From the NCBI RefSeq assembly GCF_002440555.1, contig NZ_DJUR01000025.1, positions 1-14,878 on the forward strand: a stretch of 14,878 nucleotides of DNA, written 5' to 3'. This DNA comes from Aerococcus sp. UBA6277 (GTDB lineage: Bacteria; Bacillota; Bacilli; Lactobacillales; Aerococcaceae). The first letter of the stretch is position 1; every line of letters begins with the position of its first letter. The notes under the pieces are model-generated. The model had not been told where the DNA came from and did not search any database. It was given only the letters and a program-made list of their open reading frames with translations. Positions 1 to 7,373 of the stretch are shown one piece after another. The position numbers and the translations under genes are program-made.

Positions 1-1491
1 TTCCAACAACTGATCAATTCGTTCACGGTCAGCTGCTGAAATTTCGTCTAAGGTATTCAAGATTGGGAAGCGAACATGGAAAATAGACCCATTGCCCAGT
101 TCACTCTCTACAAAGATAGAACCCTTGTACCCTTTGATTAATTCTTTAGCGATGGATAAACCTAGACCATTCCCTCCACGTTCACGAGACCGCGCCTTAT
201 CCACGCGATAGAAGCGGTTAAAGATACGGTTTTGGTCTTCTTGAGACATCCCCTCACCGAAGTCTTGGATAGCAATTTCAATATAATCAACAGCGTTGGT
301 CGCAACAGAAATATGGATTTCTTGGCGATCAGTTGAATATTTGACAGCATTATCCAATAAAATAATCAGGATTTGCTCAAGATGGTTACGGTAAATCCGA
401 ATCTCATAATTACGACGTAAGTCATTTTCCAAGAAGAATTGGAAGTCTGGATACAGGAGCTTGAAGTTTTGGAAAACTTGATTGATTACTTCGTTAATTA
501 ACGTCGTCTTATCATAATACTGAGCATCCACTTGCCCTGCTCGAGATAAATCTAACATCTCTTGCACGAGGACCTTCATCCGTTCTAACTCATTTACAGA
601 GGCTGACAGGGACTCTTCAAGAATTTCTGGATCATCCTTACCCCAACGATTTAACATATTTAAATGCCCTTCAATGATGGCTACGGGTGTTCGTAACTCA
701 TGGGAAACATCTTCCACAAAGTGAATTTGTTGGTCAATATACTCACTCGTTTGATCTAGCATCTGGTTGATACTTTCAGAAATTTCAGTAATTTCACCGC
801 GGTATTCTGATACGTTCAAACGACGGTCAGCAATATTATCCGCAGTGATGTTCTTTAAGAACCGTTTCATCTTTTGAATCGGTTGAATAAAGAAATAAGC
901 TACACCAAATCCAGCCACAACGGCGATAATTAAATTAACTCCCGCTATGATGATCAATTCAGTTCGTTTATCAGATAGTTTATCGGCGACTGATTGGTAA
1001 TCGAAGGTTGCAAAATAATACCCAATTTGTTCAGATCCATCATATATTAGTTGATAAGTCAGGAAGTCACCAGTTTCTTTGGATCTAGTTCGGCCTGTTG
1101 TTCTACTAGTCGAATAACTATCTACAGTAGTCCCTGAATTATAAACCAGGTTACCATTTTCATTATAAACTTGGATTTTCACGTCATGTTCATTCAAGTA
1201 ATCTTCTAATGAAATATTCTCAATGGCAATCCGTGATTGGAATCCTTCACGCACTTCAGAAGCTGGGCGCGATGCTAAGGAATTTAGATAGGTTTGTAAA
1301 TACGTGTCAATTTGTGTAACCTCAGCCACATAGTTTTCTTCTAGCGCTTGTTGTTCTTGAATATTTGAAATGATGGGGCTCACACTCAAGGCCAACCAAA
1401 ACATGCTAGATAAAACTAAGCCCCACTTCCAAATTAATGAAAATGGGTGCTGCAGTTTTGTTTTAAAATCATTTAAAACGCTATTAAACAT
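1..1491 (-). CDS. arlS: Sensor histidine kinase, ArlS/CsrS-like (3' end outside window)
   Basis: This is a membrane sensor kinase that should autophosphorylate and pass phosphate to the regulator encoded just upstream. The reading frame starts with ATG at 1491 and stays open for 497 codons to the window edge, so the stop is missing. TM1 is at about residues 19-42, an extracytoplasmic sensor region at 43-178, TM2 at 179-202, and HAMP at 203-255. The H-box reads VEDVSHELRTP with His264. The N-box is LLDNAVKYS (Asn381), G1 is DFGEG (410-414), the F-box is NRFYRVDKARS, and G2 is GNGLGLSIAKE. All catalytic motifs are intact. The start ATG overlaps the regulator's stop (TAATG), which indicates translational coupling. 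The ATPase fold is already complete about 25 residues before the edge, so little is lost. ArlS is the best family name; CsrS/CovS is a close alternative. The signal sensed is unknown. Confidence 0.93.
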   Translation of the reverse strand, partial: MFNSVLNDFKTKLQHPFSLIWKWGLVLSSMFWLALSVSPIISNIQEQQALEENYVAEVTQIDTYLQTYLNSLASRPASEVREGFQSRIAIENISLEDYLNEHDVKIQVYNENGNLVYNSGTTVDSYSTSRTTGRTRSKETGDFLTYQLIYDGSEQIGYYFATFDYQSVADKLSDKRTELIIIAGVNLIIAVVAGFGVAYFFIQPIQKMKRFLKNITADNIADRRLNVSEYRGEITEISESINQMLDQTSEYIDQQIHFVEDVSHELRTPVAIIEGHLNMLNRWGKDDPEILEESLSASVNELERMKVLVQEMLDLSRAGQVDAQYYDKTTLINEVINQVFQNFKLLYPDFQFFLENDLRRNYEIRIYRNHLEQILIILLDNAVKYSTDRQEIHISVATNAVDYIEIAIQDFGEGMSQEDQNRIFNRFYRVDKARSRERGGNGLGLSIAKELIKGYKGSIFVESELGNGSIFHVRFPILNTLDEISAADRERIDQLLE

Positions 1492-2198
1492 TATTCTGGG
1501 GTCCTCATTACATAGCCCATACCACGGACAGTTTGAATGTAACCTGGTTGACCATCCACGTCGATTTTATTTCGTAAGTAACGAATATAAACATCTACAA
1601 CGTTGGTTTCAACTTCAGTTGTATAGCCCCACACTTTATTTAATAATTCTGTACGAGGTAATACAACATTAACGTTCTCCATTAACATCACCAATAACTC
1701 GTACTCACGTTTTGTTAAATCGATAATCTCTTCGCCACGGCGAACGATACGATTTTCTTTTTCAACAGAAAGGTCACGGAAAGTTACTTTCGTTTGTTTT
1801 CTGTGTTGTTGTTCTTCTTCGATATCAATACGACGAAGTAATGCACGAATACGTGCCAATAATTCTTCAATCGCAAACGGCTTAACGATATAGTCATCGG
1901 CACCGTGGTCAAAACCTGATACACGGTCAATAACTGAATCTCTAGCCGTCATGATGATAATCGGCACATCTGAAGTTGGTCGTAAACGACGACACACTTC
2001 AATCCCGTTAATCTCTGGCAACATTAAATCTAACAAGATTAAGTCCCAGTTGCCTTCCTGGGCTTTTTCAAGCCCAATACGACCATCCTTAGCAAGTTCT
2101 GTTTCGTAACCCTCATGTTTAAGTTCTAATTCAACAAAGCGCGCTAAGTTTTTTTCATCTTCAACGATTAAGATGCGTTTTGCTTTTTCTTCACTCAT
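1491..2198 (-). CDS. arlR: OmpR-family response regulator, ArlR/CsrR-like
   Basis: This is a 235-residue DNA-binding response regulator. The receiver domain (about 8-120) has the acidic pair Glu13/Asp14, phospho-acceptor Asp57 in LILLDLMLP, Thr84 and Lys106 in IVKPF, so it should be phosphorylatable. The C-terminal winged helix (about 132-233) ends with the typical TVRGMGYVMR. The segment WGYTTEVETNVVDVYIRYLRNK closely resembles the ArlR/CsrR group as I recall it. The ATG is preceded by AGGGTGA. The gene lies 44 bases after gnd and overlaps the kinase gene by one base, so gnd, regulator and kinase are probably co-transcribed. A gnd gene followed by an OmpR-type regulator also occurs in streptococci (gnd next to ritR), from memory. 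Regulator identity is secure; the arlR name is a best fit. Confidence 0.95.
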   Translation of the reverse strand: MSEEKAKRILIVEDEKNLARFVELELKHEGYETELAKDGRIGLEKAQEGNWDLILLDLMLPEINGIEVCRRLRPTSDVPIIIMTARDSVIDRVSGFDHGADDYIVKPFAIEELLARIRALLRRIDIEEEQQHRKQTKVTFRDLSVEKENRIVRRGEEIIDLTKREYELLVMLMENVNVVLPRTELLNKVWGYTTEVETNVVDVYIRYLRNKIDVDGQPGYIQTVRGMGYVMRTPE

Positions 2199-2242
2199 AA
2201 TTTCACCCTATTTCCTGCACAAATTTATGGGCAAACCCAAAA

Positions 2243-3676
2243 TTAAGCATCGATTTGTTCTTCTTTATCCCATAATAAGTGGTAAGAACCTTCAGCATCA
2301 ACACGTTCGTAAGTATGCGCACCAAAGTAGTCACGTTGTGCTTGAATGATGTTCGCTGGTAAAGTTTCTGAACGGTAACTATCGTAGTATGACAAGGCAG
2401 ATGTGAAACCAGGTACTGGAATACCAGATTTAATTGCTTCTGCTGCTACTTCACGAGTTGCTTGTTGATATTCTTTAGCAATATCCATAAAGTATTCATC
2501 CAATAAGATGTTTTCTAAGTCAGCATTGTTTTCGTAAGCATCCATGATTTTTTCTAGGAAGCCTGCACGGATGATACATCCAGCACGGAAAATAGCTGCG
2601 ATTTCTTTATAGTTCAAGTTCCAACCATATTCTTCTGACGCTGTACGGTATTGGTAGAAGCCTTGCGCATAAGACATGATTTTAGAGAAGTATAAAGCTT
2701 TACGGATTTTTTCAACGAAATCGTTTTTGTCGCCTTCGAATGTTGTATCTTCTGGTCCAGCTAACACTTTAGAAGCGCGAACACGTTGGTCTTTCAATGC
2801 TGAAATGTAACGTGCGTAAACTGATTCAGTAATTGTTTGTAATGGTACACCAATATCTAATGCTGATTGAGAAGTCCATTTACCAGTACCTTTGTTACCT
2901 GCACGGTCCAAGATCACGTCAACCATTGGTTTACCTGTTTCTGGATCATGTTTTGTCAAGATATCAGCAGTAATTTCAATTAGGAAACTGTCTAATTCAC
3001 CAGTGTTCCAATCTGCAAAATGGTCAGCGATTTCTGTTACAGGTAAGTCTAAATGACGACGTAATAAATCGTATGTTTCAGCGATTAATTGCATGTCACC
3101 GTATTCGATACCGTTGTGAACCATTTTAACGTAGTGACCAGCACCGTTAGGGCCGATGTAAGTTACACATGGTTCGCCATCGCTAGGTGCTTTAGCTGCG
3201 ATTTGTTTTAAGATTGGTTCCACAATATCGTAAGCTTCTTTAGGACCACCTGGCATCAAGCTAGGGCCTTTAAGCGCACCTTCTTCACCACCAGAAACAC
3301 CCATACCAATGAAGTGGATACCAGAACCGTCGATTTCGTTAGAACGACGAATTGTATCTTGGAAGAATGTGTTTCCGCCATCAATAATGACATCGTCTTT
3401 ATCTAATAATGGCATTAATTGACTGATTGTTGCATCTGTTGCTTTACCTGCTTGTACCATTAATAAGATACGGCGAGGTTTTTCTAATGAATTCACAAAC
3501 TCTTCCATAGTCTCAGTAAAAACTAAATTTTTATCTGAATTTTCATCTACAACAGCTTTTGCTTTGCTGGTAGTACGGTTAAATACAGCCACCGTATATC
3601 CACGGCTTTCAATATTCAACGCTAAGTTCTTGCCCATTACGGCCATTCCGACAACACCAATATGTGCTTCAGTCAT
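2243..3676 (-). CDS. gnd: 6-phosphogluconate dehydrogenase (decarboxylating)
   Basis: The enzyme oxidatively decarboxylates 6-phosphogluconate to ribulose 5-phosphate with reduction of NAD(P)+, in the cytosolic pentose phosphate pathway. The protein has 477 residues, the usual length for the long bacterial form. The N-terminal Rossmann fold has the dinucleotide motif [14 protein letters not shown] (8-21). Substrate-binding GVSGGEEGA lies at 126-134. The catalytic region [13 protein letters not shown] carries Lys184, Asn188 and Glu191. The family signature [13 protein letters not shown] is at 255-267. The ATG has a strong AAGGAGG site at normal spacing. It is the first gene of the group leading into the two-component system, and the upstream region holds two candidate extended -10 elements. 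Nothing is missing or unusual. Confidence 0.98.
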   Translation of the reverse strand: MTEAHIGVVGMAVMGKNLALNIESRGYTVAVFNRTTSKAKAVVDENSDKNLVFTETMEEFVNSLEKPRRILLMVQAGKATDATISQLMPLLDKDDVIIDGGNTFFQDTIRRSNEIDGSGIHFIGMGVSGGEEGALKGPSLMPGGPKEAYDIVEPILKQIAAKAPSDGEPCVTYIGPNGAGHYVKMVHNGIEYGDMQLIAETYDLLRRHLDLPVTEIADHFADWNTGELDSFLIEITADILTKHDPETGKPMVDVILDRAGNKGTGKWTSQSALDIGVPLQTITESVYARYISALKDQRVRASKVLAGPEDTTFEGDKNDFVEKIRKALYFSKIMSYAQGFYQYRTASEEYGWNLNYKEIAAIFRAGCIIRAGFLEKIMDAYENNADLENILLDEYFMDIAKEYQQATREVAAEAIKSGIPVPGFTSALSYYDSYRSETLPANIIQAQRDYFGAHTYERVDAEGSYHLLWDKEEQIDA

Positions 3677-3722
3677 TTATTTTCCTCCTTAAGGTAACAA
3701 CTTGATGATAAAACCTTCTCAT

Positions 3723-3731
3723 ATAGTATCA
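3723..3731 (-). promoter_or_regulatory. Candidate proximal promoter of gnd (extended -10)
   Basis: On the minus strand the sequence reads TGATACTAT, an extended -10 (TG, one base, TACTAT), about 45 bases before the gnd start codon. No good -35 hexamer is visible at the right distance (AT-rich TTTTAA only). A second candidate lies further upstream at 3817-3825, and sequence alone cannot say which is used. Confidence 0.35.
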
Positions 3732-3780
3732 AACAATCTCATAATTTAAAAGTATCTCATCATAATCATAGTAAATTTAA

Positions 3781-3799
3781 CGCTTAATTTTAGCGCTTA
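3781..3799. repeat. Direct repeat CGCTTA x2 in the gnd leader
   Basis: CGCTTA occurs at 3781-3786 and again at 3794-3799, 13 bases apart start to start, inside an AT-rich stretch (AACGCTTA and AGCGCTTA). The pair lies just downstream of the distal gnd -10 element, where an operator could act. It does not fit the catabolite-control cre consensus. It may be chance. Confidence 0.3.
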
Positions 3800-3816
3800 T
3801 TCATAATTCACTTCTT

Positions 3817-3825
3817 ATTATACCA
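3817..3825 (-). promoter_or_regulatory. Candidate distal promoter of gnd (extended -10)
   Basis: The minus strand reads TGGTATAAT, a perfect TATAAT with an extended TG motif. The -35 region is poor (ATGAAA at 16 bases). Transcription would start near 3810 and give a leader of about 135 bases before gnd. It is divergent from, and lies within about 60 bases of, the promoter of the small plus-strand gene, so the two could share regulation. Confidence 0.45.
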
Positions 3826-3878
3826 CTAACTTGAAAATTTTCATTTAGAAGATACCGGAAGAAAGCAATATCCTTTTG

Positions 3879-3887
3879 TGTTATAAT
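3879..3887 (+). promoter_or_regulatory. Extended -10 promoter of the small membrane protein gene
   Basis: TGTTATAAT is a perfect -10 hexamer (3882-3887) with an extended TG. The -35 position has no recognisable hexamer. Predicted transcription start is near 3894, about 24 bases before the ATG at 3918. This placement rules out a start at the in-frame ATG at 3876, which lies upstream of the promoter's -10. Confidence 0.65.
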
Positions 3888-3917
3888 GGTCGAGAATTAA
3901 AAATGAGGAGTATTGAT

Positions 3918-4088
3918 ATGCGTAAAAGTCTAAAGAAACATACACCAGAAAAACGTGGCTTCGATAAAATGTACAATAAAAAAGACAAGAAAACCGGTAA
4001 AATCTTCACATGGATCATGTTAGTCTTGATTCTATCATCAGTAGTCTTGTCCTTAGGTTTTGCCTTATACAGCTATTTCGCTATGTAA
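3918..4088 (+). CDS. Small single-pass membrane protein (DUF4044-like)
   Basis: This is a 56-residue protein. The first 29 residues are strongly basic (many Lys/Arg, e.g. KKDKKTGK), followed by one hydrophobic helix at about 30-53 and a very short tail. By the positive-inside rule the N terminus should be cytoplasmic. The ATG at 3918 was chosen because GAGGAG lies seven bases before it and the promoter -10 lies at 3882-3887. The gene is monocistronic: its own promoter in front, a strong terminator behind, divergent from gnd and convergent with tpx. Size, charge and topology resemble the small Lactobacillales proteins grouped as DUF4044, but this is from memory. No function can be assigned. 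Confidence 0.72.
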   Translation: MRKSLKKHTPEKRGFDKMYNKKDKKTGKIFTWIMLVLILSSVVLSLGFALYSYFAM

Positions 4089-4105
4089 TATAATTTGAAT
4101 TTAAT

Positions 4106-4145
4106 AAAAAAGGAGGTGTGACAAAAGCGTCACACCTCCTTTTTT
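4106..4145. terminator. Bidirectional rho-independent terminator
   Basis: This is a perfect 17-bp stem, counting the A/T arms, with GGAGGTGTGAC at its GC-rich core and loop AAAAGC. It is flanked by six A on one side and six T on the other, so it works on both strands. It lies between the convergent small membrane protein gene and tpx and should terminate both. Confidence 0.93.
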
Positions 4146-4160
4146 ACTATCTAATTTTTC

Positions 4161-4655
4161 TTACGCTAGTGAGTCAACTACTTGAATAGCACTTTCATAA
4201 TCTGGTTCGTTTGTTACTTCATTAACGATTTCTTTGTAAACAACATTACCTTCAGTATCGATAACGAACATTGAACGTGCCAATTTACCTAATTCTGGTA
4301 AGAAAATACCGTAGTCTTTACCGAATGCTGCTGCATCATTTAACATACGCATATCTGAATCATTTTCAGATTTCCAGTTAGATAAAGATTCGTCAGTATT
4401 CATAGATACTGTTGCAACTTCTACGCCTTCACCAGCTTGTTTAGCATAGTCGCTAATACGATTTGACTGGATAGAACATACAGATGTATCAATATCTGGT
4501 ACAACGGATAATAAAAGTACTTTACCAGCAAAGTCCGCTTTACTTACTTTGCCACCACCTACTTCATTCAATTCAAAATCAGGTGCCACTTGGTTTACTT
4601 CTACCGGAGTACCTTCTAATTCTACAGCTTCGCCTTTAAATGTAACAGTTGCCAT
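4161..4655 (-). CDS. tpx: Thiol peroxidase Tpx lacking the resolving cysteine
   Basis: This is a cytosolic peroxiredoxin of the Tpx type that reduces hydrogen peroxide and alkyl hydroperoxides. Its 164 residues match the family. The peroxidatic centre is VVPDIDTSVCSIQ with Cys60, with the conserved Thr at 57 and an Arg in LARSMFVID. The C terminus has the typical EVTNEPDYESA. Oddly, Cys60 is the only cysteine in the protein. The resolving cysteine of atypical 2-Cys Tpx proteins (Cys95 in E. coli) should fall in NWKSEND, where Lys95 stands instead. The enzyme must therefore be resolved by an external thiol or by another subunit. The ATG follows AAAGGAGG. The gene is monocistronic with its own promoter and a shared terminator. 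Family assignment is firm; recycling mechanism is inferred. Confidence 0.95.
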   Translation of the reverse strand: MATVTFKGEAVELEGTPVEVNQVAPDFELNEVGGGKVSKADFAGKVLLLSVVPDIDTSVCSIQSNRISDYAKQAGEGVEVATVSMNTDESLSNWKSENDSDMRMLNDAAAFGKDYGIFLPELGKLARSMFVIDTEGNVVYKEIVNEVTNEPDYESAIQVVDSLA

Positions 4656-4698
4656 AATGTTAATTCCTCCTTTGATTGATTAACTTAAGTCTATCAAT

Positions 4699-4728
4699 AG
4701 TATAACAATAACTTTGAGGAGAACTCAA
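4699..4728 (-). promoter_or_regulatory. Promoter of tpx
   Basis: On the minus strand, -35 TTGAGT (4728-4723) and -10 TATACT (4704-4699) are separated by 18 bases. An extended TG precedes the -10 (TGTTATACT). Transcription should start near 4692, about 37 bases before the tpx ATG. No PerR-like operator is obvious. Confidence 0.65.
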
Positions 4729-4731
4729 TTC

Positions 4732-4747
4732 AAAAGGGTTAGCCCTT
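4732..4747 (-). terminator. Weak candidate terminator after thiI
   Basis: Just past the thiI stop, the minus strand reads AAGGG CTAA CCCTT followed by TTG: a 5-bp stem, tetraloop and short T run. This is short for an efficient terminator, and some read-through into tpx is possible. Confidence 0.35.
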
Positions 4748-4750
4748 ACA

Positions 4751-5968
4751 TTATAATAAGTCGCTGAAGGCGTCGGAATCTTCCTTGTTGCGCGATCCAG
4801 GCATAATTTTCTCGCCCATAGCACCTTCAACAGCCCGTTGTACCAAACCTTCAATATCTAATCTTGCCTCGTAGTAGGCAATATCATCCAATTTGGGCTT
4901 AGTTTTTGGTGATGGTGGCGCAAAGACGGTACAGCAGTCTTCAAATGGTTGAATAGATAAGTCAAAAGTATCAATTTTTTGCGAAATATCGATAATTTCC
5001 AATTTATCCATAGCGACAACTGGACGAATAATCGGCGATGAAGTCACTTCATTAATGGCAAACATTGATTCTAATGTTTGTGACGCCACTTGGCCAATCG
5101 ATTCCCCGTTTATAATCGCTAAGCCATTGTATTGTTTTCGTAATTCATCTGAAATACGCATCATCATCCGTCGGGTAATGGTCATCAAGTAAGCTGGGTT
5201 TACATGCTCTTTAATAGCTTCCTGGGTTTCCGTAAATGGTACTTCCACAAAGTTAATCCAGCCACCAAATTTCGTCAGTTTTTCCGTTAAGTCCTTCGCT
5301 TTATTTAAGGCTTGTGGACTGGTGTATGGTGGTGAGGCAAAATGGACAGCCGTGATCCGTATACCACGTTTCATGGCTAAATATCCGGCTACCGGTGAAT
5401 CGATCCCACCTGATAACATCAATACTGCATTCGCAGATGTCCCTACTGGTAATCCGCCAGCCCCGTTAATCCATTCTGACGACACTAAGAAATCTTGTTC
5501 GCGCACTTTGACACGTATGGTTAAATCCGGTTTTTTCATTTGAACTTTTAATTCAGGGAATTCTTCCGCCAAAAAGCTACCCAAAGCTTGGTTAACATCG
5601 TTTGTATCCATTGAATAGTTGTGGTCTGACCGAGATGTTGCCACTTTAAAAGTTTGCACGCCATTCTTCGCGATTTCTGCCTTGACTAATTTAACGGTCG
5701 CTTCTTTTAGCAAGTCAAAATCGCGTTCTAATTCGATCGCTGGTGAGAAACTTTGAATACCAAATACTTTTTCCAAACTATCAAGGACCTCATCTTGAGG
5801 GGCCCCGTTTAATTCCATGAACATAAAGTCATGTTGTTGGTTGATTTTAATTTCTGGATATTCACCCAAGGCTTCACGGATATTGCGCCCTAGAGTCGCC
5901 ACAAATTTACGCTTGTTCTTCCCCTTCGTTGATAATTCACCGTAGCGAATCATAATTAATTCTTTCAT
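4751..5968 (-). CDS. thiI: tRNA 4-thiouridine synthase / thiamine sulfurtransferase ThiI
   Basis: ThiI adenylates uridine 8 of tRNA and transfers sulfur to give 4-thiouridine; in many bacteria it also feeds thiazole synthesis. The protein has 405 residues. After an N-terminal ferredoxin-like part ([13 protein letters not shown]) comes a THUMP domain (about 60-165), then the PP-loop ATPase with SGGIDS at 186-191. The conserved DCC (Cys345/Cys346) falls where the sulfur-handling cysteine of E. coli (Cys344) sits. There is no C-terminal rhodanese domain, as in Bacillus, so sulfur must come directly from a cysteine desulfurase. That gene lies 13 bases upstream. The ATG at 5968 has GGGAGG at good spacing; an in-frame ATG at 5998 lies inside the upstream gene and lacks such a site. 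Confidence 0.96.
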   Translation of the reverse strand: MKELIMIRYGELSTKGKNKRKFVATLGRNIREALGEYPEIKINQQHDFMFMELNGAPQDEVLDSLEKVFGIQSFSPAIELERDFDLLKEATVKLVKAEIAKNGVQTFKVATSRSDHNYSMDTNDVNQALGSFLAEEFPELKVQMKKPDLTIRVKVREQDFLVSSEWINGAGGLPVGTSANAVLMLSGGIDSPVAGYLAMKRGIRITAVHFASPPYTSPQALNKAKDLTEKLTKFGGWINFVEVPFTETQEAIKEHVNPAYLMTITRRMMMRISDELRKQYNGLAIINGESIGQVASQTLESMFAINEVTSSPIIRPVVAMDKLEIIDISQKIDTFDLSIQPFEDCCTVFAPPSPKTKPKLDDIAYYEARLDIEGLVQRAVEGAMGEKIMPGSRNKEDSDAFSDLL

Positions 5969-5981
5969 ATTACCTCCCGGA

Positions 5982-7136
5982 TTATTGAATACGTTCAAAT
6001 TTCTTCATTAGTTTCGTATATACCTCGATAAATCGGTCTACTTCAGCCATGGTGTTTTCCTTGCCAAAACTTAAACGAATAGCTTGTTTAGCCCAAACTG
6101 GATCCACCTTCATAGCACCGAGTGTAGATGAGCTATTGTTGACCGCACGACTTGAGCAGGCACTAGTTGTAGACACAATAATATCCTCATCTTCCAATGC
6201 ATGGACCATCACTTCACCGCGAACGCCTTTTAAGGCGAAACAAAGGACATGTGGTGCTGCATCTTCAGGACTAAAGACTTGGACAAGGTCTGTATGTTCA
6301 GCGAAAAAAGCGCGTAATTTTTCTTGCATAGCAACCTCTTTGGCTTTCACATCCTTAGCTTCAGCTAGAGCCATTCGAAGGGCTTTGGCAGTCGCTGCAA
6401 TCCCTGCTAAGTTTTCAGTTGTTGACCGTTGGCCCATTTCTTGGCCACCACCATCAAGCAACTGACTAATTACACGGTTCTGTTTCTTATATAAAATACC
6501 AATACCACGTGGACCGTTAAATTTGTGGGCTGAAAAACTCATCAAGTCAACACGATCATGAATCAATGGTTTTTCAAAAGTCCCGATACTTTGCACACCA
6601 TCAACATGGTAATGGATAGTCGGATAACTTTCTAGCAAATCACCAATTTCAGCAATCGGTTGAATAGCACCAATCTCATTATTGACTGCCATGACAGATA
6701 CCAAAATCGTCGTTTCTTTGATTGCCGCAGCCACATCTTCAACATGGACTTTCCCTGATTTATCAGCCGGCAGATAGGTAATTTCAAAGCCATTTTGGCT
6801 CAAGGTCTCCATGGTATTGCGAACAGATGGGTGTTCCACACTTGAAACGATAATGTGGTTACCGTGGTATTTCACCTTTTCCATCGCTGTTCCTTTAATA
6901 GCCCAGTTATTCGACTCCGTACCACCTGAAGTGAAGAAGATTTCCGGTGATTGCGCACCTAACAAGTCGGCAACTTGTTTACGCGCTGAATTTAATAGTT
7001 TCGCTGATGCAGTCCCCAACTTATGCAAACTAGACGGGTTACCGTAATATGTTTGCATGACTTGTGTCATCGTTTGTAGTGCTTCCGGCGCAATTTTTGT
7101 TGTTGCGCTGTTATCAAAATAGATCATTTCTGACAT
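5982..7136 (-). CDS. nifZ: Cysteine desulfurase, NifS/IscS-like, ThiI partner
   Basis: This is a PLP-dependent enzyme that takes sulfur from L-cysteine, leaving alanine, and holds it as a persulfide for transfer. Its 384 residues are typical. The N terminus [10 protein letters not shown] and GGTESNN (71-77) are family hallmarks. His102 stacks on PLP, Asp179 and Gln182 (HVDGVQ) contact the ring, and Lys205 in [10 protein letters not shown] is the Schiff-base lysine. The persulfide cysteine is Cys327 in STTSACSSR. The gene sits directly before thiI with a 13-base gap, as nifZ does in Bacillus subtilis, so it most likely supplies ThiI rather than general Fe-S assembly. GGAAGG lies seven bases before ATG 7136. 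A hairpin terminator separates it from ezrA, so it probably has its own promoter. The nifZ symbol rests on synteny. Confidence 0.95.
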   Translation of the reverse strand: MSEMIYFDNSATTKIAPEALQTMTQVMQTYYGNPSSLHKLGTASAKLLNSARKQVADLLGAQSPEIFFTSGGTESNNWAIKGTAMEKVKYHGNHIIVSSVEHPSVRNTMETLSQNGFEITYLPADKSGKVHVEDVAAAIKETTILVSVMAVNNEIGAIQPIAEIGDLLESYPTIHYHVDGVQSIGTFEKPLIHDRVDLMSFSAHKFNGPRGIGILYKKQNRVISQLLDGGGQEMGQRSTTENLAGIAATAKALRMALAEAKDVKAKEVAMQEKLRAFFAEHTDLVQVFSPEDAAPHVLCFALKGVRGEVMVHALEDEDIIVSTTSACSSRAVNNSSSTLGAMKVDPVWAKQAIRLSFGKENTMAEVDRFIEVYTKLMKKFERIQ

Positions 7137-7174
7137 GGTCGTTCCTTCCTTTTCCCCTTTTCAACTCTTAACAT

Positions 7175-7201
7175 ATTATAGCCATATATCACAAATTGCA
7201 A
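7175..7201 (-). promoter_or_regulatory. Candidate promoter of the desulfurase-thiI operon
   Basis: The minus strand has a perfect -10 TATAAT (7180-7175), about 39 bases before the desulfurase ATG. The best -35 is TTGCAA (7201-7196), but the spacing is only 15 bases. The rest of this intergenic region (7202-7338) holds a short palindrome AAGCTTAAGCTT (7291-7302) and nothing else I can name. Confidence 0.4.
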
Positions 7202-7338
7202 GTAGCTGGCCCCAAAGTAACCCGCCATAATTTGACAGCCTCTATCTATAAAATAAATACCCGCTCATTAGCCTGGATTCATCCTTTTCCAAGCTTAAGC
7301 TTATAGTTGACAAATAGCTAACACTGACCTAAAACAGC

Positions 7339-7367
7339 AAAAGACCGAGCACATGTCTCGGTCCTTT
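7339..7367 (-). terminator. Rho-independent terminator of ezrA
   Basis: Just beyond the ezrA stop, the minus strand forms a 7-bp GC-rich stem (GACCGAG with CTCGGTC, loop ACATGTG) followed by TTTT, then GC and another T run. On the plus strand it is AAAAGACCGAG ... CTCGGTCCTTT, so it could also act weakly in the other direction. Confidence 0.8.
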
Positions 7368-7373
7368 CTAAAA

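Noticed and set aside
1370..1672. A plus-strand open frame of 100 codons over the regulator-kinase overlap
   Set aside because: It is opposite two genes with clear domain motifs and has no Shine-Dalgarno sequence.
2225..2240. TGGG-TTTG-CCCA hairpin between gnd and the regulator as an attenuator
   Set aside because: A four-pair stem without a T run is likely by chance.
3781..3810. Catabolite-control (cre) site upstream of gnd
   Set aside because: The AGCGCT core looked promising but the flanking bases do not fit the cre consensus.
6049..6465. A plus-strand open frame of 138 codons across the desulfurase gene
   Set aside because: It is antisense to a gene with all catalytic residues, has no good ribosome binding site, and its composition is that of a reverse-frame shadow.
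7291..7302. Palindrome AAGCTTAAGCTT as an operator
   Set aside because: It is short, lies more than 100 bases from the candidate promoter, and has no second copy nearby.
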